Source of the DNA: a gamma proteobacterium symbiont of Ctena orbiculata
GTDB taxonomy: Bacteria; Pseudomonadota; Gammaproteobacteria; Chromatiales; Chromatiaceae
Direction: 5' to 3'
Assembly: GCA_003058495.1 (NCBI GenBank)
Contig: QBVC01000021.1
Coordinates: forward strand, 1 to 64,000
DNA length: 64,000 bases
Shown here: one piece after another, positions 28,770-37,915 of the stretch
Numbering within the stretch: position 1 is the first letter of the stretch
Layout of the letters: each line of letters opens with the position of its first letter
Made by a program: the position numbers and the translations under genes
The notes under the pieces: model-generated
What the model was told of the DNA's origin: nothing
Database searches by the model: none
The model's input: only the letters and a program-made list of their open reading frames with translations

Positions 28770-28851
28770 ATCACCCTTTTCAGGCCGGAAAAGCGGGCAA
28801 TGTTAACGGAAGGATGGTGAAGGGGGAAGTCTTGCGCGAAATTTCAGCAGT

Positions 28852-28871
28852 GGTGCGGCAAGCCGCACCCT
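28852..28871. repeat. short palindromic repeat, copy 1
   Basis: GGTGCGGC-AA-GCCGCACC followed by CT is a perfect 8-bp-arm palindrome. The same unit occurs at 46077-46096 and in a mutated form at 42883-42900. A GTTCATTCGCGG element follows about 100 bases later, as in the repeat modules around clpB. Confidence 0.8.
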
Positions 28872-29017
28872 GCGCCTTTAATTATGATTCAGCGCCAATG
28901 GCCATGAATGGAGATCAATCAACAAGAATCAACCCGTAACAGAGAGCTTGATCAATGAGTTCATTCGCGGAAATTTGCGGTGACTGTGCGTAATTCACGG
29001 CTTGAACATCCCTGTCC

Positions 29018-29317
29018 TTAGACGCAGCCGGTGGGCTTTGGCAGACCGCCATATTTCGTAATCGGTTTCATCGGACCCGTCAGCCAGAGCTTGAACATGG
29101 CCTTCTGGTCGGCGCCGAGATATTTGGAGAATTTTCGGATCGGCGGCACCACGTTGAACTCGTCGTAGTACTCCCTGGCCTTCAGGATCTGCTCCCACTT
29201 TTCGTCACTGAGCTCATACTCATCGGCCTGTGCCATGGCTCTCGCGACTTCCGGGGTCCATGCGTTCATATCGGTGAGATAACCGTCGCCGTCGCGTTCT
29301 GGAATTGCAACACTCAT
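29018..29317 (-). CDS. DsrC/TusE family sulfur-carrier protein, single cysteine
   Basis: The 99-residue protein begins MSVAIPERDGDGYLTDMNAW and ends GLPKPTGCV. The final cysteine arm is that of DsrC/TusE proteins, which carry sulfur as a persulfide or trisulfide. The second cysteine of true DsrC, eleven residues earlier, is absent: the stretch reads GPMKPITKYGGLPKPTGCV. That fits TusE-like or DsrC-related proteins rather than the partner of dissimilatory sulfite reductase. No tus or dsr genes lie beside it. AGGAG stands eight bases before the chosen ATG. Confidence 0.88.
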   Translation of the reverse strand: MSVAIPERDGDGYLTDMNAWTPEVARAMAQADEYELSDEKWEQILKAREYYDEFNVVPPIRKFSKYLGADQKAMFKLWLTGPMKPITKYGGLPKPTGCV

Positions 29318-29423
29318 TTTTCCTGCTCCTATTACCAAGTAAAAAGGTTGGTTATTGTTGGAGAGGAGTTTAATGTGAATCGGCACTCCATTTCTACCCC
29401 GGGAAACCCGGGGTTTTGCCGGC

Positions 29424-30155
29424 TCAACGGGAACTGATATCGGGGGATGACTGCTTGGAGATCTCAGCAATCCGCGCCAAAAAGGCACGCTTGTCATCTT
29501 GGCTGTGGTTGAGTTGAAGGCGTTTCAGATCGCCGCCAACACGGATATCCAGGCCCTTGGGGTCGGCACCCACGGCTTCAGCGGGGGAGTTGCCCGGCAT
29601 GCCCATGCCGTTGAGCAGGTGATTCAGCAAATCCCGGTCATGCGCGTTGAGCTGGAAAAGAATCTCTGCCTCATCGGCGGTGGAAAAGGGGGTTGGCAGC
29701 GGGATGCGACCGGGATCGATCCAGCGTGCGGATCCAAATCCACCGATAAAATAAAAGTGCTCTATCTGCAGCCGGTAAAAGCGGAAGTTGAGCTCTTTCT
29801 GATAGCGTCGTGTCTCCGGGTAGAAACGAAAGTAGCGCTCCGCGGAGGCCGTCGAATTGACGGCTTCCACCTGGCTGAGGCAGGTGAGGCGGGCCAGTTG
29901 CTGGACATCGCCGCTGCCCTGCTCGATCAGCGTCAGGGAGCAGCTGGGATTGCCCTCGAGATTTCTGGTGTGCTGGGCGAGATGAGATATCAACAACAAC
30001 AGATTACCCTTGGTGTCGCGGCAGAAGGGGAGTAGCGAACCGAAGGGGTAACCCGGAAATTTCAGCGAATGGGTGGAGAGTATGCCGTGGTAGCTTGACG
30101 ACCAGAGCCTTTGTATCTCTTGCAGCAGCTCTTCCGTAGATGATTCATTGTTCAT
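29424..30155 (-). CDS. HugZ-like pyridoxamine-phosphate-oxidase-fold protein
   Basis: This 243-residue protein has a split-barrel flavin-binding-type fold: YHGILSTHSLKFPGYPFGSL at the start, LLISHLAQHTRNLEGNPSCSL in the middle, and a C-terminal DUF2470-like domain (about 160-235) beginning HDRDLLNHLLNGM. HugZ proteins bind or degrade haem. I place the start at the ATG at 30155, since the longer frame upstream has no family-like sequence. The gene lies in a minus-strand row with the MTH1187 and DsrC/TusE genes. Confidence 0.78.
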   Translation of the reverse strand: MNNESSTEELLQEIQRLWSSSYHGILSTHSLKFPGYPFGSLLPFCRDTKGNLLLLISHLAQHTRNLEGNPSCSLTLIEQGSGDVQQLARLTCLSQVEAVNSTASAERYFRFYPETRRYQKELNFRFYRLQIEHFYFIGGFGSARWIDPGRIPLPTPFSTADEAEILFQLNAHDRDLLNHLLNGMGMPGNSPAEAVGADPKGLDIRVGGDLKRLQLNHSQDDKRAFLARIAEISKQSSPDISSR

Positions 30156-30195
30156 TTTTTTATTCTCGTGGTTGTAGAATCGATCCCTGGCGGGA

Positions 30196-30534
30196 CTACT
30201 GTTCCGACCGCTCCACCGGATCGACCTCGACATCCCCTATCCTTTGTTGAATTGAACGCAGTTTTCCTTGAAGGCCCTGTTCCCTGCCGGGTCGACTATC
30301 GATCTTTACCGCAGCATAGACACGCTGACAACCATCGTCATGCAATAGTCGTGTTGCCTGCTCCACAATCGCCAGGGCATCGGCGATGTCCGGGGTTTCG
30401 ATCAGCGTTCCCATCGCTGTCAGCCGGTACTCCACCCCGCTACCCTTGACAAGTTCGACTACCCGACTCACCTCCGCGCTGACGCTTGCGCCCCGGTCCA
30501 GGGGGAAGATGCTGAATTCCAATATCACCGACAT
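30196..30534 (-). CDS. MTH1187-family thiamine-binding protein
   Basis: The 112-residue protein begins MSVILEFSIFPLDRGASVSA and has VEYRLTAMGTLIETPD, the pattern of the MTH1187/YkoF family of small ferredoxin-like proteins that bind thiamine or related ligands. The C-terminal SRPGREQGLQGKLRSIQQRI tail is usual for this family. It lies 40 bases upstream of the HugZ-like gene on the same strand. Confidence 0.82.
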   Translation of the reverse strand: MSVILEFSIFPLDRGASVSAEVSRVVELVKGSGVEYRLTAMGTLIETPDIADALAIVEQATRLLHDDGCQRVYAAVKIDSRPGREQGLQGKLRSIQQRIGDVEVDPVERSEQ

Positions 30535-30726
30535 AGTTCGCTCTCAGACCGCTTCACCATAACCTTAGTCTATATCGGAGATATTTTACCCTGATTTAGC
30601 CATGGATGATCAGCCGGCAGGAAGACAATGAAAATTCGATTTAACAATTCTTCACAGGCGACGGGTTTATTCTCCTGCGCTGATTGCCCTAAGCTGACCG
30701 CACTGGGATGAGGGGCTGCGAAAGAG

Positions 30727-30969
30727 ATGAACGGTCTGGCGTTTCTGTTGATTGGTATTGTCGCCGGTTGGCTTGCCGGTTTGATTATGAAAGGCCGCGG
30801 CCACGGATTGCTGGGCAATCTGCTGCTTGGGGTCCTGGGGGCGTTGATCGGTGGATACCTGTTTAAATACCTTGCGATCGATACCAGTGGGGTCATTGCG
30901 TCATTGATCACAGCCACCACGGGCGCGATACTGGTCCTGGCCATTGCCGGGATGCTCAGCAAGGGTTGA
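30727..30969 (+). CDS. GlsB/YeaQ/YmgE family membrane protein
   Basis: This 80-residue protein has three glycine-rich membrane helices: FLLIGIVAGWLAGLIMKGRG, GLLGNLLLGVLGALIGGYLF and GAILVLAIAGML. The family was named transglycosylase-associated, and some members respond to envelope or acid stress; the function is not settled. The next gene codes for a MscS channel, so a link with envelope stress is possible. Confidence 0.88.
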   Translation: MNGLAFLLIGIVAGWLAGLIMKGRGHGLLGNLLLGVLGALIGGYLFKYLAIDTSGVIASLITATTGAILVLAIAGMLSKG

Positions 30970-31024
30970 AGCCCGCAACGGCAACAGAGAGTGATGAAAG
31001 CAAAACAATGACAGGAGAGATCTC

Positions 31025-31843
31025 ATGGACCTCACGCTAGACACCCTAATCAATTCCTACGTGGTTCCCTGGGGAACCAAGATCGTTATGGCACTGTTGG
31101 TGTTCATAATCGGTCGATGGCTCGCAAAAGTACTGACCCGCGCACTCAAGCGGCTGATGGAGCGAGGCCAGGTCGACCAGATGCTGATCAGCTTCCTCGG
31201 CAATATCGCCTACGCGGCCCTGTTGGCGGTCGTTGTCCTGGCCGCGCTCGAACAGCTCGGTGTGAATACCACATCCGCGCTGGCTATATTGGGTGCTGCC
31301 GGCCTGGCTGTGGGTCTGGCGTTGAAGGACTCCCTGGCCAGCTTTGCCGCCGGGGTGATGCTGATTATCTTCCGCCCCTTCAAGTTGGGGGATTTCGTCG
31401 AAGCGGGCGGCGAATCAGGCGTGGTGGAAGAGATCCGTATCTTCCATACGGTTCTCAAGACCGGTGACAATCGCGAGATCACCATGCCCAATGGCCAGAT
31501 CTACAGCGGTACCATCATCAACTACTCGGCCAGGGAGACCAGGCGCATCGATCTGGTGATCGGCATCGGTTACGACGACGACATCAAGCAGGCGCGGGAT
31601 CTTATCAAGCAGGTCCTCGATGCCGACAATACGGTGCTGAAGGATCCCGAACCCACGATTATGCTGCTGGAGCTGGGTGAAAGCAGTGTCGACTTCGCGG
31701 TGCGACCCTGGGTCAAGTCGGGAGATTACTGGACAACCCGCGCGGCCCTGCTCGAAGCCATCAAGACAACATTTGATGCGCAGGGCATCTCTATTCCCTA
31801 CCCGCAGCGGGATCTTCACATGATTCAGGAGGCGGCTGCCTGA
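31025..31843 (+). CDS. mscS: MscS-family mechanosensitive channel
   Basis: This 272-residue protein releases ions and solutes on hypo-osmotic shock. Three membrane helices are followed by the pore helix ILGAAGLAVGLALKDSLASF and FAAGVMLIIFRPFKLGDFVE, then the beta and alpha/beta cytoplasmic domains (TMPNGQIYSGTIINYSARET). The size matches E. coli MscS (286). It is 55 bases after the GlsB-type gene with an AGGAGAG site. Confidence 0.94.
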   Translation: MDLTLDTLINSYVVPWGTKIVMALLVFIIGRWLAKVLTRALKRLMERGQVDQMLISFLGNIAYAALLAVVVLAALEQLGVNTTSALAILGAAGLAVGLALKDSLASFAAGVMLIIFRPFKLGDFVEAGGESGVVEEIRIFHTVLKTGDNREITMPNGQIYSGTIINYSARETRRIDLVIGIGYDDDIKQARDLIKQVLDADNTVLKDPEPTIMLLELGESSVDFAVRPWVKSGDYWTTRAALLEAIKTTFDAQGISIPYPQRDLHMIQEAAA

Positions 31844-31872
31844 CTGTCGTAGCCGCCGGTTTGGTTTTGCAG
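31831..31872 (+). terminator. probable terminator after mscS
   Basis: GGCGGCT (31831-31837) and AGCCGCC (31851-31857) form a 7-bp stem followed by GGTTTGGTTTT. The stem overlaps the last mscS codons and its stop codon. The T-run is broken, so termination may be partial. Confidence 0.5.
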
Positions 31873-31891
31873 CTATATAGGAGGTGCGATC

Positions 31892-32713
31892 ATGCACATG
31901 AAACGAACGACCATGGCCCTGGCCTTGACACCAATACTGTTCAGCGGCTACGCCGCGGCTGAAAAGGGGCTGGCTTACGACAGTATCGATTCGGTCTGGC
32001 GCACCAGCTATGGCGAGTGCTGGACCACCTCCTATCGCGACAAGGCCCCGGGCGATGCCTCCTGTTTCGGTGAACCCGCGGTGGAAATGGCGCAGGCTGA
32101 AGGCGACGCGGATAACGACGGCGTTGTCGACAGCAAGGATCAGTGTCCCGGCACGGCCGCAGGCGTGAAGGTCGATGACAAAGGCTGTGCCCTCGACAGC
32201 GACGGTGACGGGGTCGCCGACAGCAATGACAAGTGCCCCGGGACCCCGGCCGGAGCCAAGGTCGATGCCGACGGCTGTGAACTGGACAGCGACGGGGACG
32301 GGGTTGTCGACAGCAGGGACGCCTGTCCAAACACGCCGTCCGGGGCCAAGGTGACCGCCGATGGTTGCGCGGTAGAGATAGTCCTGCAGAACGTCCAGTT
32401 CGAGCTCAACAGTGACAGGATCAGTGGCGAATATACATCGGTGTTGAATAAGGTTGCCGATTCTCTGAAGGCGCGCGCCGATATCAAGTCGATTGATGTC
32501 ATCGGTCATACCGATTCCACCGGTTCCGCGGCCTATAACCAGACCCTCTCCGAGAGGCGTGCCAAGGCGGTGGCCGAGTATCTGGGCACACAGGGTGTAG
32601 ACCAGGGGATGCTCTCGTCGATGGGGAAGGGCGAGAGCTCTCCAATCGCCGACAATGGGACGAAACAGGGCCGTGCGCAGAATCGGCGTGTCGAGTTGAA
32701 GCTGAACAAATAA
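31892..32713 (+). CDS. OmpA-family protein with thrombospondin type 3 repeats
   Basis: The 273-residue protein has a signal peptide (cut near AAAEK), a short N-terminal region, three calcium-binding TSP3 repeats between residues about 70 and 155 (DADNDGVVDSKDQCPGT, then SDGDGVADSNDKCPGTPAGA and SDGDGVVDSRDACPNTPSGA) and an OmpA C-terminal domain (VIGHTDSTGSAAYNQTLSER, then RRVELKL) that binds peptidoglycan. There is no eight-strand barrel. It is a periplasmic or surface cell-wall-linked protein. GAGGTG precedes the start. Confidence 0.92.
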   Translation: MHMKRTTMALALTPILFSGYAAAEKGLAYDSIDSVWRTSYGECWTTSYRDKAPGDASCFGEPAVEMAQAEGDADNDGVVDSKDQCPGTAAGVKVDDKGCALDSDGDGVADSNDKCPGTPAGAKVDADGCELDSDGDGVVDSRDACPNTPSGAKVTADGCAVEIVLQNVQFELNSDRISGEYTSVLNKVADSLKARADIKSIDVIGHTDSTGSAAYNQTLSERRAKAVAEYLGTQGVDQGMLSSMGKGESSPIADNGTKQGRAQNRRVELKLNK

Positions 32714-32736
32714 AATCTCATTAGGGGAATCGAGAT

Positions 32737-32768
32737 GGCAACAGCGTGACACTGGTCATGCTGTTGCC
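32737..32768 (+). terminator. hairpin after the OmpA-type gene
   Basis: GGCAACAGCGTGAC and GTCATGCTGTTGCC pair as a 14-bp stem (one G-T pair) around an ACTG loop, 24 bases past the stop codon. No T-run follows, so it may protect the 3' end of the mRNA rather than end transcription alone. Confidence 0.55.
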
Positions 32769-32932
32769 GCTAAACCGCAGCCTTTTCTGAGAACGCCTTC
32801 ATTGACTCGCAGGCCCGGCAGTGGTCAGTTATTAACCATGTCTGGATCAACTGGTTGCAGGTAGGCCAGGTGTAGTTGAATCCATTTTCAAGAAGAGAGA
32901 TTGTCAGGTGCTAACAGCTGGTGGAGTCATCT

Positions 32933-33628
32933 ATGCGTATAGCCTATTTGGAAGATGATAAAGTGCAATCGGCAGTCATGAAGGAGTGGCTTGAGGCTGA
33001 AGGGTACGTCTGCAGGGCTTTTGACAACGCCGATTCCTTTATGCGTGAGTTGCGTCATGAAACCTATGATCTACTGATCATGGATTGGGAATTGCCCGAA
33101 AAGAGTGGAGTCGAGGTGCTCTCCTGGTTGCGCAGTGACAGGGAGTGGGATCTTCCCGTTTTTTTTATAACCCACAGAGACGGTGAGGCGGATATCATCG
33201 AGGCATTGGAAAAGGGTGCCGACGACTACCTGGCGAAACCGGTCAACCGTGAAATCATGTTGGCGCGGATCAAGGCCTTGGTCAGGCGCCACAGTGGCCG
33301 TCGGGACCATATCGAGGTGAGTGGTTTTGCGCTCAACAAGGAGAACAAGACACTCACCCTGGACGGCGCCCCTGTCGACATGACGGAAAAGGAGTTCCAA
33401 CTGGCCTGGATGCTGTTTACCAATGTCGGCCGTCTGCTGTCACGAGACCATCTGCTGGAAAGTATTTGGGGCTTCGGTCCGGGGTTGATGACCAGGACCG
33501 TGGATACCCATATCAGCCGCCTGCGCCGCAAACTCGGACTGACGCCGGAGAACGGATGGCGCTTAAAGGCGGTCTACCACCAGGGTTACCGCCTTGAGCA
33601 GCTTGACGATCAGGATTCGTTGACCTGA
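32933..33628 (+). CDS. OmpR/PhoB-type response regulator
   Basis: This 231-residue regulator has a receiver domain (about 1-120; phosphorylated Asp51 in LLIMDWELPEKSG; Lys in DYLAKPVN) and a winged-helix DNA-binding domain (about 130-228; LTEKEFQLAWMLF-like MTEKEFQLAWMLF, then RTVDTHISRLRRKLGL). The start at 32933 is preferred over the GTG at 32921 because GGTGGAG is then seven bases upstream. It leads a row that continues with the FecR-LysM and CHASE2 kinase genes, its likely sensor partners. Confidence 0.93.
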   Translation: MRIAYLEDDKVQSAVMKEWLEAEGYVCRAFDNADSFMRELRHETYDLLIMDWELPEKSGVEVLSWLRSDREWDLPVFFITHRDGEADIIEALEKGADDYLAKPVNREIMLARIKALVRRHSGRRDHIEVSGFALNKENKTLTLDGAPVDMTEKEFQLAWMLFTNVGRLLSRDHLLESIWGFGPGLMTRTVDTHISRLRRKLGLTPENGWRLKAVYHQGYRLEQLDDQDSLT

Positions 33629-33803
33629 TCACCTGTAAAACCAGGCAAGCGCTGCCAAGTGCCTGCAATCCGGCATGAATCGTCAGTATAATCATCATCA
33701 ACATAGTTGAACCGACCAGCTGGAGGGTCTGGGTGAAATTCCGATTTTAGCGTTTTCAGTAGCGGATTAGATCAATGGCTCTGCTGGATCAGAAACTGGC
33801 AAG

Positions 33804-35129
33804 ATGATTAGATTTGCAACGACCTTTCTGCTTCTTGTCTTGACCACCCTCTCCACCCGGGCATGGTCGGAGGATTGGACCTATCGAATCCACGAGGGTG
33901 AGAACCTGACAATTGTCGCGGAACGCTTCCTGAAGTCGGAATTCACCCCCGAACAGCTGCAGGTCTACAACAATATCATCAAGGATCGGGAAATACCCAT
34001 CGGCACCGAGATCCGCGTGCCGATCGACTGGTTGAAAGAGGTGCTGGCCGGGGTAAAGGTCAACTATGTTCTGGGCAGCGCCTCACTGCAGCGCAGGGGT
34101 GAGCGTGAAGCGACCGCTCTGGTCGATGATACCCTGCTCAATGCCGGTGATAAAATCGTCACCGCTGAGGGTTCGCTGGTCTCATTGCTGTTTGCCGACG
34201 ACTCGACGCTGTTGATAGGCGAGGCGAGCGAGGTGGTATTCGATGCGCTCTCCTCCTTCCATGGCATGGGCATGGTGGATACTCGAATTCGCCTGCAGCG
34301 GGGGCGGGTCGAGAATCGGATCAAGCCGATACGAAAGCAGGAGCACAGATACGAAATTCACACACCGGCCGCGGTCACGGTTGTGAGAGGCACCGACTTT
34401 CGCGTCTCTTCCGGTGCGAAGGATGAATTGACGCGCAGTGAAGTGACGGAAGGCGCCGTGAATGTCACCGCCGGCGGAGAAACGGTAGCGGTTGAGCAGG
34501 GGGAGGGGACCCTGATCGAGAAAGGCGGCCCCCCGGCCCCGCCCAGAAAACTGCTGCAACAACCCGATCTGAGCGCGGTGGCGCTGCAGACGGCCCTGGC
34601 CGGCGCGATCCTGGAATGGCCGCCGCTCGCCGGTGCCGCAGCCTATCGCTATCAACTCGGGGACAAGCGCATGAGGGCGATAAAAGAAGGGTCGACGGCG
34701 GTGAGTCGCGTGCGGCTGCCGGTACTGCCCGCGGGCGACTACCGAATCGCGGTCAGAGGGATCGATGAACTGGGGCTTGAAGGATTCAACGCCTATCACG
34801 ATTTTTCCCTGCAAGCGGTGGAGCCACCAGCTCAACCGGCGGCGCCGGTTGGCGTCAAGGCGCCGACGCTGCTTCAACCGCGGTTCAGTCATCGGGGTAT
34901 CCATATCCAATGGAATCCGGTGGACGATGCCTGGGCCTACCGGGTGCTGCTTGCAAGGGATGTGGAAATGAGGGATGTTCTCTTTTCGAGGCTGGCTGAA
35001 GATCACGGGTTTGTTTTACGGCCCCTGCCCCCGGGGCGCTATTTCATCGCTGTAGAGGCACTATCCGCGGTTAATGATGATCGATCCCTATCCAATATCT
35101 ACCCTATCGAAATACCCCCCTGGCGTTGA
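33804..35129 (+). CDS. secreted LysM-FecR protein
   Basis: The 441-residue product begins with a signal peptide (cut near RAWSE), followed by a LysM peptidoglycan-binding domain (about 25-75; YRIHEGENLTIVAERFLKSE) and a FecR domain (about 85-225; DKIVTAEGSLVSLLFADDST and the hallmark VVRGTDFRVSSG). Two fibronectin-like or similar beta domains follow to the C-terminus (ILEWPPLAGAAAYRYQ; IHIQWNPVDDAWAYRVLLA). It should sit in the periplasm bound to the wall, in line with a sensing role next to the CHASE2 kinase. Confidence 0.9.
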   Translation: MIRFATTFLLLVLTTLSTRAWSEDWTYRIHEGENLTIVAERFLKSEFTPEQLQVYNNIIKDREIPIGTEIRVPIDWLKEVLAGVKVNYVLGSASLQRRGEREATALVDDTLLNAGDKIVTAEGSLVSLLFADDSTLLIGEASEVVFDALSSFHGMGMVDTRIRLQRGRVENRIKPIRKQEHRYEIHTPAAVTVVRGTDFRVSSGAKDELTRSEVTEGAVNVTAGGETVAVEQGEGTLIEKGGPPAPPRKLLQQPDLSAVALQTALAGAILEWPPLAGAAAYRYQLGDKRMRAIKEGSTAVSRVRLPVLPAGDYRIAVRGIDELGLEGFNAYHDFSLQAVEPPAQPAAPVGVKAPTLLQPRFSHRGIHIQWNPVDDAWAYRVLLARDVEMRDVLFSRLAEDHGFVLRPLPPGRYFIAVEALSAVNDDRSLSNIYPIEIPPWR

Positions 35130-35162
35130 GACCGGGAGATGGGCATGCTTGACAGTTGAGCG

Positions 35163-37835
35163 ATGAGGGATAGCACAGATCCAACGGGTATTGTGGCACG
35201 CTCCAAAAGGCTCTCGGAGCGAACTCGCAGTGCACTGATCCTGCTGCTTTTTACCGGACTGCTGGCAGCCAGCAACTGGCTCTGGCGCTGGGATCTGCTG
35301 TTGTACGACCTGCAGATGGGGTTTGTTTCCCGGCCCCCGGCGGAGGATATCATCATCGTCGCCGTGGATGAGAAGAGCCTGGAGATCCTCGGGCGCTGGC
35401 CATGGTCGCGAGAGGTGCATGCCAAACTCGTGGATCGCCTCACCCAGGCGGGTGCCAGGGCCGTTGTCCTCGATATCCTGTTCGCCGAGCCCGACCGGGC
35501 CAATCCGGATTCCGACAACCAGCTGATCCAGGCGATTGCCGCCAGTGAGCGGGTTTTCATGCCGGTCATCCTCGAAGAGCATCGACAGGGTGGGATTCTG
35601 GTGGAGTCGATGCCGCTGCCCGCGCTTTCAAATGTCGCCGCGGGCCTGGGCCATGTGCACATGGACCTGGACGCCGATGGGATCGCGCGCGGGGTGTTTC
35701 TCTACGAGGGATTGGGCCAGGCCTACTGGCCCCACCTGATGCTCGCCCTGTTGAACTGGCTTGACCCGGAGGAGGCGGGGGTGGGTACCGCGCCCAGCAG
35801 CCGGCAAATGCACAATGTCCACACCATCAATCGCCACACCCATCGACTGATCCCCTTCTACGGTCCGGCGGGCCACTACCATCGCTATAGTTACAGCCAG
35901 GTGCTCGAGGGCGACTATCTGCCCAATCTGTTTCGGGACAAGATTGTCCTGGTCGGGGTCACGGCGACCGGGATTGGTGATGCCCTGCCCACGCCCGTTT
36001 CCGGCCATGGCGTGCCGATGTCCGGGGTCGAGATCAACGCCAATATCCTGCAGAGTTTGATGCGGGATGAGTCGATTACCACGATTGCCTACCTTCCCCA
36101 TCTCCTCGGCAGCGCCCTGATTGTGGTGCTTCCGTTTGTCCTCTACCCCTATTTCCCCACCCGGATTGCGCCCCTGGTCTCTTTGGTCCTGGCGTTTGGC
36201 TTTTTTCTCTCGACCTTGGCGCTGCTGCATCGGGCCAACTACTGGTTTCCGCCGTCCGCCGCCCTGGTCGGATTGATGTTGAGTTATCCCCTCTGGAGCT
36301 GGCGCCGACTCGACCAGGCCGTGCGCTACCTGAATCAACAGCTCGAGCGCATGCAGCGTGAACAGCGCCTGCTGCCGGTGGAGCAGCACCCGAGCGATTT
36401 GAGATCGGCAATGGAGTTCCTCGCCCGTCTGATGCCGCTCCAGGGCTGGGTTCTCTACGATGCCGGTACTGGCAAACAGCTGATGCGGAACGGGTCTGAA
36501 CTGGGACCGCCCCTGGAGATGCTGGAAACCGGGAGCTGGCGGCGTTCGGGGGCCGAGCTCTGGACCGAAATCCAGCGACCGGAAAGAACCTGGCAGCTGG
36601 GTCTGGTGTGGCCGCGAAACGAAGTGCCCGAGTGGAGTTCGCTGAAACTGGTCAATGAGTTCGCCCTGCAGTTCTCCCGGGAGGCGGAGTCCGAACAGGA
36701 TGGGGTGCTGGAGAGGGTGGAGTTGCGCATGCAGCAGATGCAGGAGGCGAATGCCCGCCTGCAGCGCTTCCGGAATCTGATCAACAATGCGGTCGGTCAG
36801 ATGGATGATGGCCTGATGGTCATCAACGGGGTGGGGCAGGTGGTGATGGCGAATCCCAGGGCCTCCTTCTATCTCGGCCACCAGTCGGACCGGGAGCTGC
36901 TCGGGGAGGATGCCTACCACCTGCTGTGCGTGCTCGAGATTCAAGGGGGAGAGATGTGGGAGGAGCTTTTCAAGAAGGTGCTGCTGCACAAGGAAGCGGT
37001 GCGCTTCGAGGCCCTCAGGCCGCCCAACACTGAGCTGTTCGTCCAGCTCAAGCCCCTGGAGGATGTGGATGCCGAGTTTCCCGGGGTGATCGTCAACCTC
37101 TCCTATATCGGAACCCTGAAACGGTCCGAGCGCACACGGGCGAAGATGCTCAATTTCCTCTCCCACGATATCCGCTCTCCGATCACCTCCCTGCTCTCGC
37201 TGACCCAGTCCCGTCAGCTGCTGGATGGGAGTGCCACGGAGATGGCCAAACAGATCGAACCCCTGGCGCGCCGTTCACTCAGGCTGGCGGACAATTTTCT
37301 CCGCCTGGCGCGGGCCGAGGCCGCCGAGACCGCGTCCTTCACCGATACCGACTTCGTCGAGGTCGCGCATAACGCCATGGACGAGGTCTATGTTCAGGCC
37401 AAGGCGAAACAGATAAAGCTGCTGCGGCAGTTCAATGAGGATGAGATATGGTTGCAGGGCGATCTGGCCCTGCTGGAGAGGGCGCTGGTCAATCTGCTGG
37501 AAAACGCGATCAAGTTCTCCCCGCCCCGGAGCCAGGTCACCATGACCCTCTCGATCCAGGGCGCTCGACTGGTCTGTGAGATCGAAGACCAGGGTCCCGG
37601 GATACCGGAACATCAGTTGGCTGAAATATTCATGCCCTTCATGCAGGCGGACTCGAACCGGCTCATGAGGAAGAAGGGCGTCGGTTTGGGGTTGAGTTTC
37701 GTCAAGGTTGTGGCAGAGAAACACCATGGCGGCGTGGCGGCCAGAAACAGCGAAAATGGGGGCGCCATATTCATCCTCAACCTGCCTTGCGAGGTGATCG
37801 CCTCCCGCGAGGCCCCGTGCGACGAAGGGGGCTGA
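35163..37835 (+). CDS. CHASE2-domain sensor histidine kinase
   Basis: This 890-residue kinase has an N-terminal membrane helix (about 22-40), a periplasmic CHASE2 domain (about 45-300; DEKSLEILGRWPWSREVHA, KIVLVGVTATGIGDALPTP), three membrane helices (about 305-380), a PAS-like domain (about 535-650), and a kinase core: HisKA with His668 (NFLSHDIRSPITSLLSL) and HATPase (LVNLLENAIKF, EDQGPGIPEH, GVGLGLSFVK). It starts 33 bases after the FecR-LysM gene. It probably phosphorylates the OmpR-type regulator upstream; that pairing is inferred from gene order. Confidence 0.92.
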   Translation: MRDSTDPTGIVARSKRLSERTRSALILLLFTGLLAASNWLWRWDLLLYDLQMGFVSRPPAEDIIIVAVDEKSLEILGRWPWSREVHAKLVDRLTQAGARAVVLDILFAEPDRANPDSDNQLIQAIAASERVFMPVILEEHRQGGILVESMPLPALSNVAAGLGHVHMDLDADGIARGVFLYEGLGQAYWPHLMLALLNWLDPEEAGVGTAPSSRQMHNVHTINRHTHRLIPFYGPAGHYHRYSYSQVLEGDYLPNLFRDKIVLVGVTATGIGDALPTPVSGHGVPMSGVEINANILQSLMRDESITTIAYLPHLLGSALIVVLPFVLYPYFPTRIAPLVSLVLAFGFFLSTLALLHRANYWFPPSAALVGLMLSYPLWSWRRLDQAVRYLNQQLERMQREQRLLPVEQHPSDLRSAMEFLARLMPLQGWVLYDAGTGKQLMRNGSELGPPLEMLETGSWRRSGAELWTEIQRPERTWQLGLVWPRNEVPEWSSLKLVNEFALQFSREAESEQDGVLERVELRMQQMQEANARLQRFRNLINNAVGQMDDGLMVINGVGQVVMANPRASFYLGHQSDRELLGEDAYHLLCVLEIQGGEMWEELFKKVLLHKEAVRFEALRPPNTELFVQLKPLEDVDAEFPGVIVNLSYIGTLKRSERTRAKMLNFLSHDIRSPITSLLSLTQSRQLLDGSATEMAKQIEPLARRSLRLADNFLRLARAEAAETASFTDTDFVEVAHNAMDEVYVQAKAKQIKLLRQFNEDEIWLQGDLALLERALVNLLENAIKFSPPRSQVTMTLSIQGARLVCEIEDQGPGIPEHQLAEIFMPFMQADSNRLMRKKGVGLGLSFVKVVAEKHHGGVAARNSENGGAIFILNLPCEVIASREAPCDEGG

Positions 37836-37855
37836 AGATCCCCGGTTGCGGGCGT

Positions 37856-37885
37856 TTGTTTAGCCCGGGCCAATGCGTGCATAAT
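37856..37885 (+). promoter_or_regulatory. probable ilvD promoter
   Basis: TTGTTT at 37856-37861 and CATAAT at 37880-37885 are 18 bases apart. The start point would lie about 25 bases before the ilvD ATG. Moderate match to the sigma-70 consensus. Confidence 0.4.
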
Positions 37886-37915
37886 GGCGCTTACCACTGA
37901 ATTTCGGAGTGACTG

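Noticed and set aside
35628-37166. Long minus-strand open frame of about 512 codons opposite the CHASE2 kinase gene
   Set aside because: It is rich in His, Gln and Gly with no motif, and lies fully antisense to a well-supported kinase; GC-rich DNA gives such frames.
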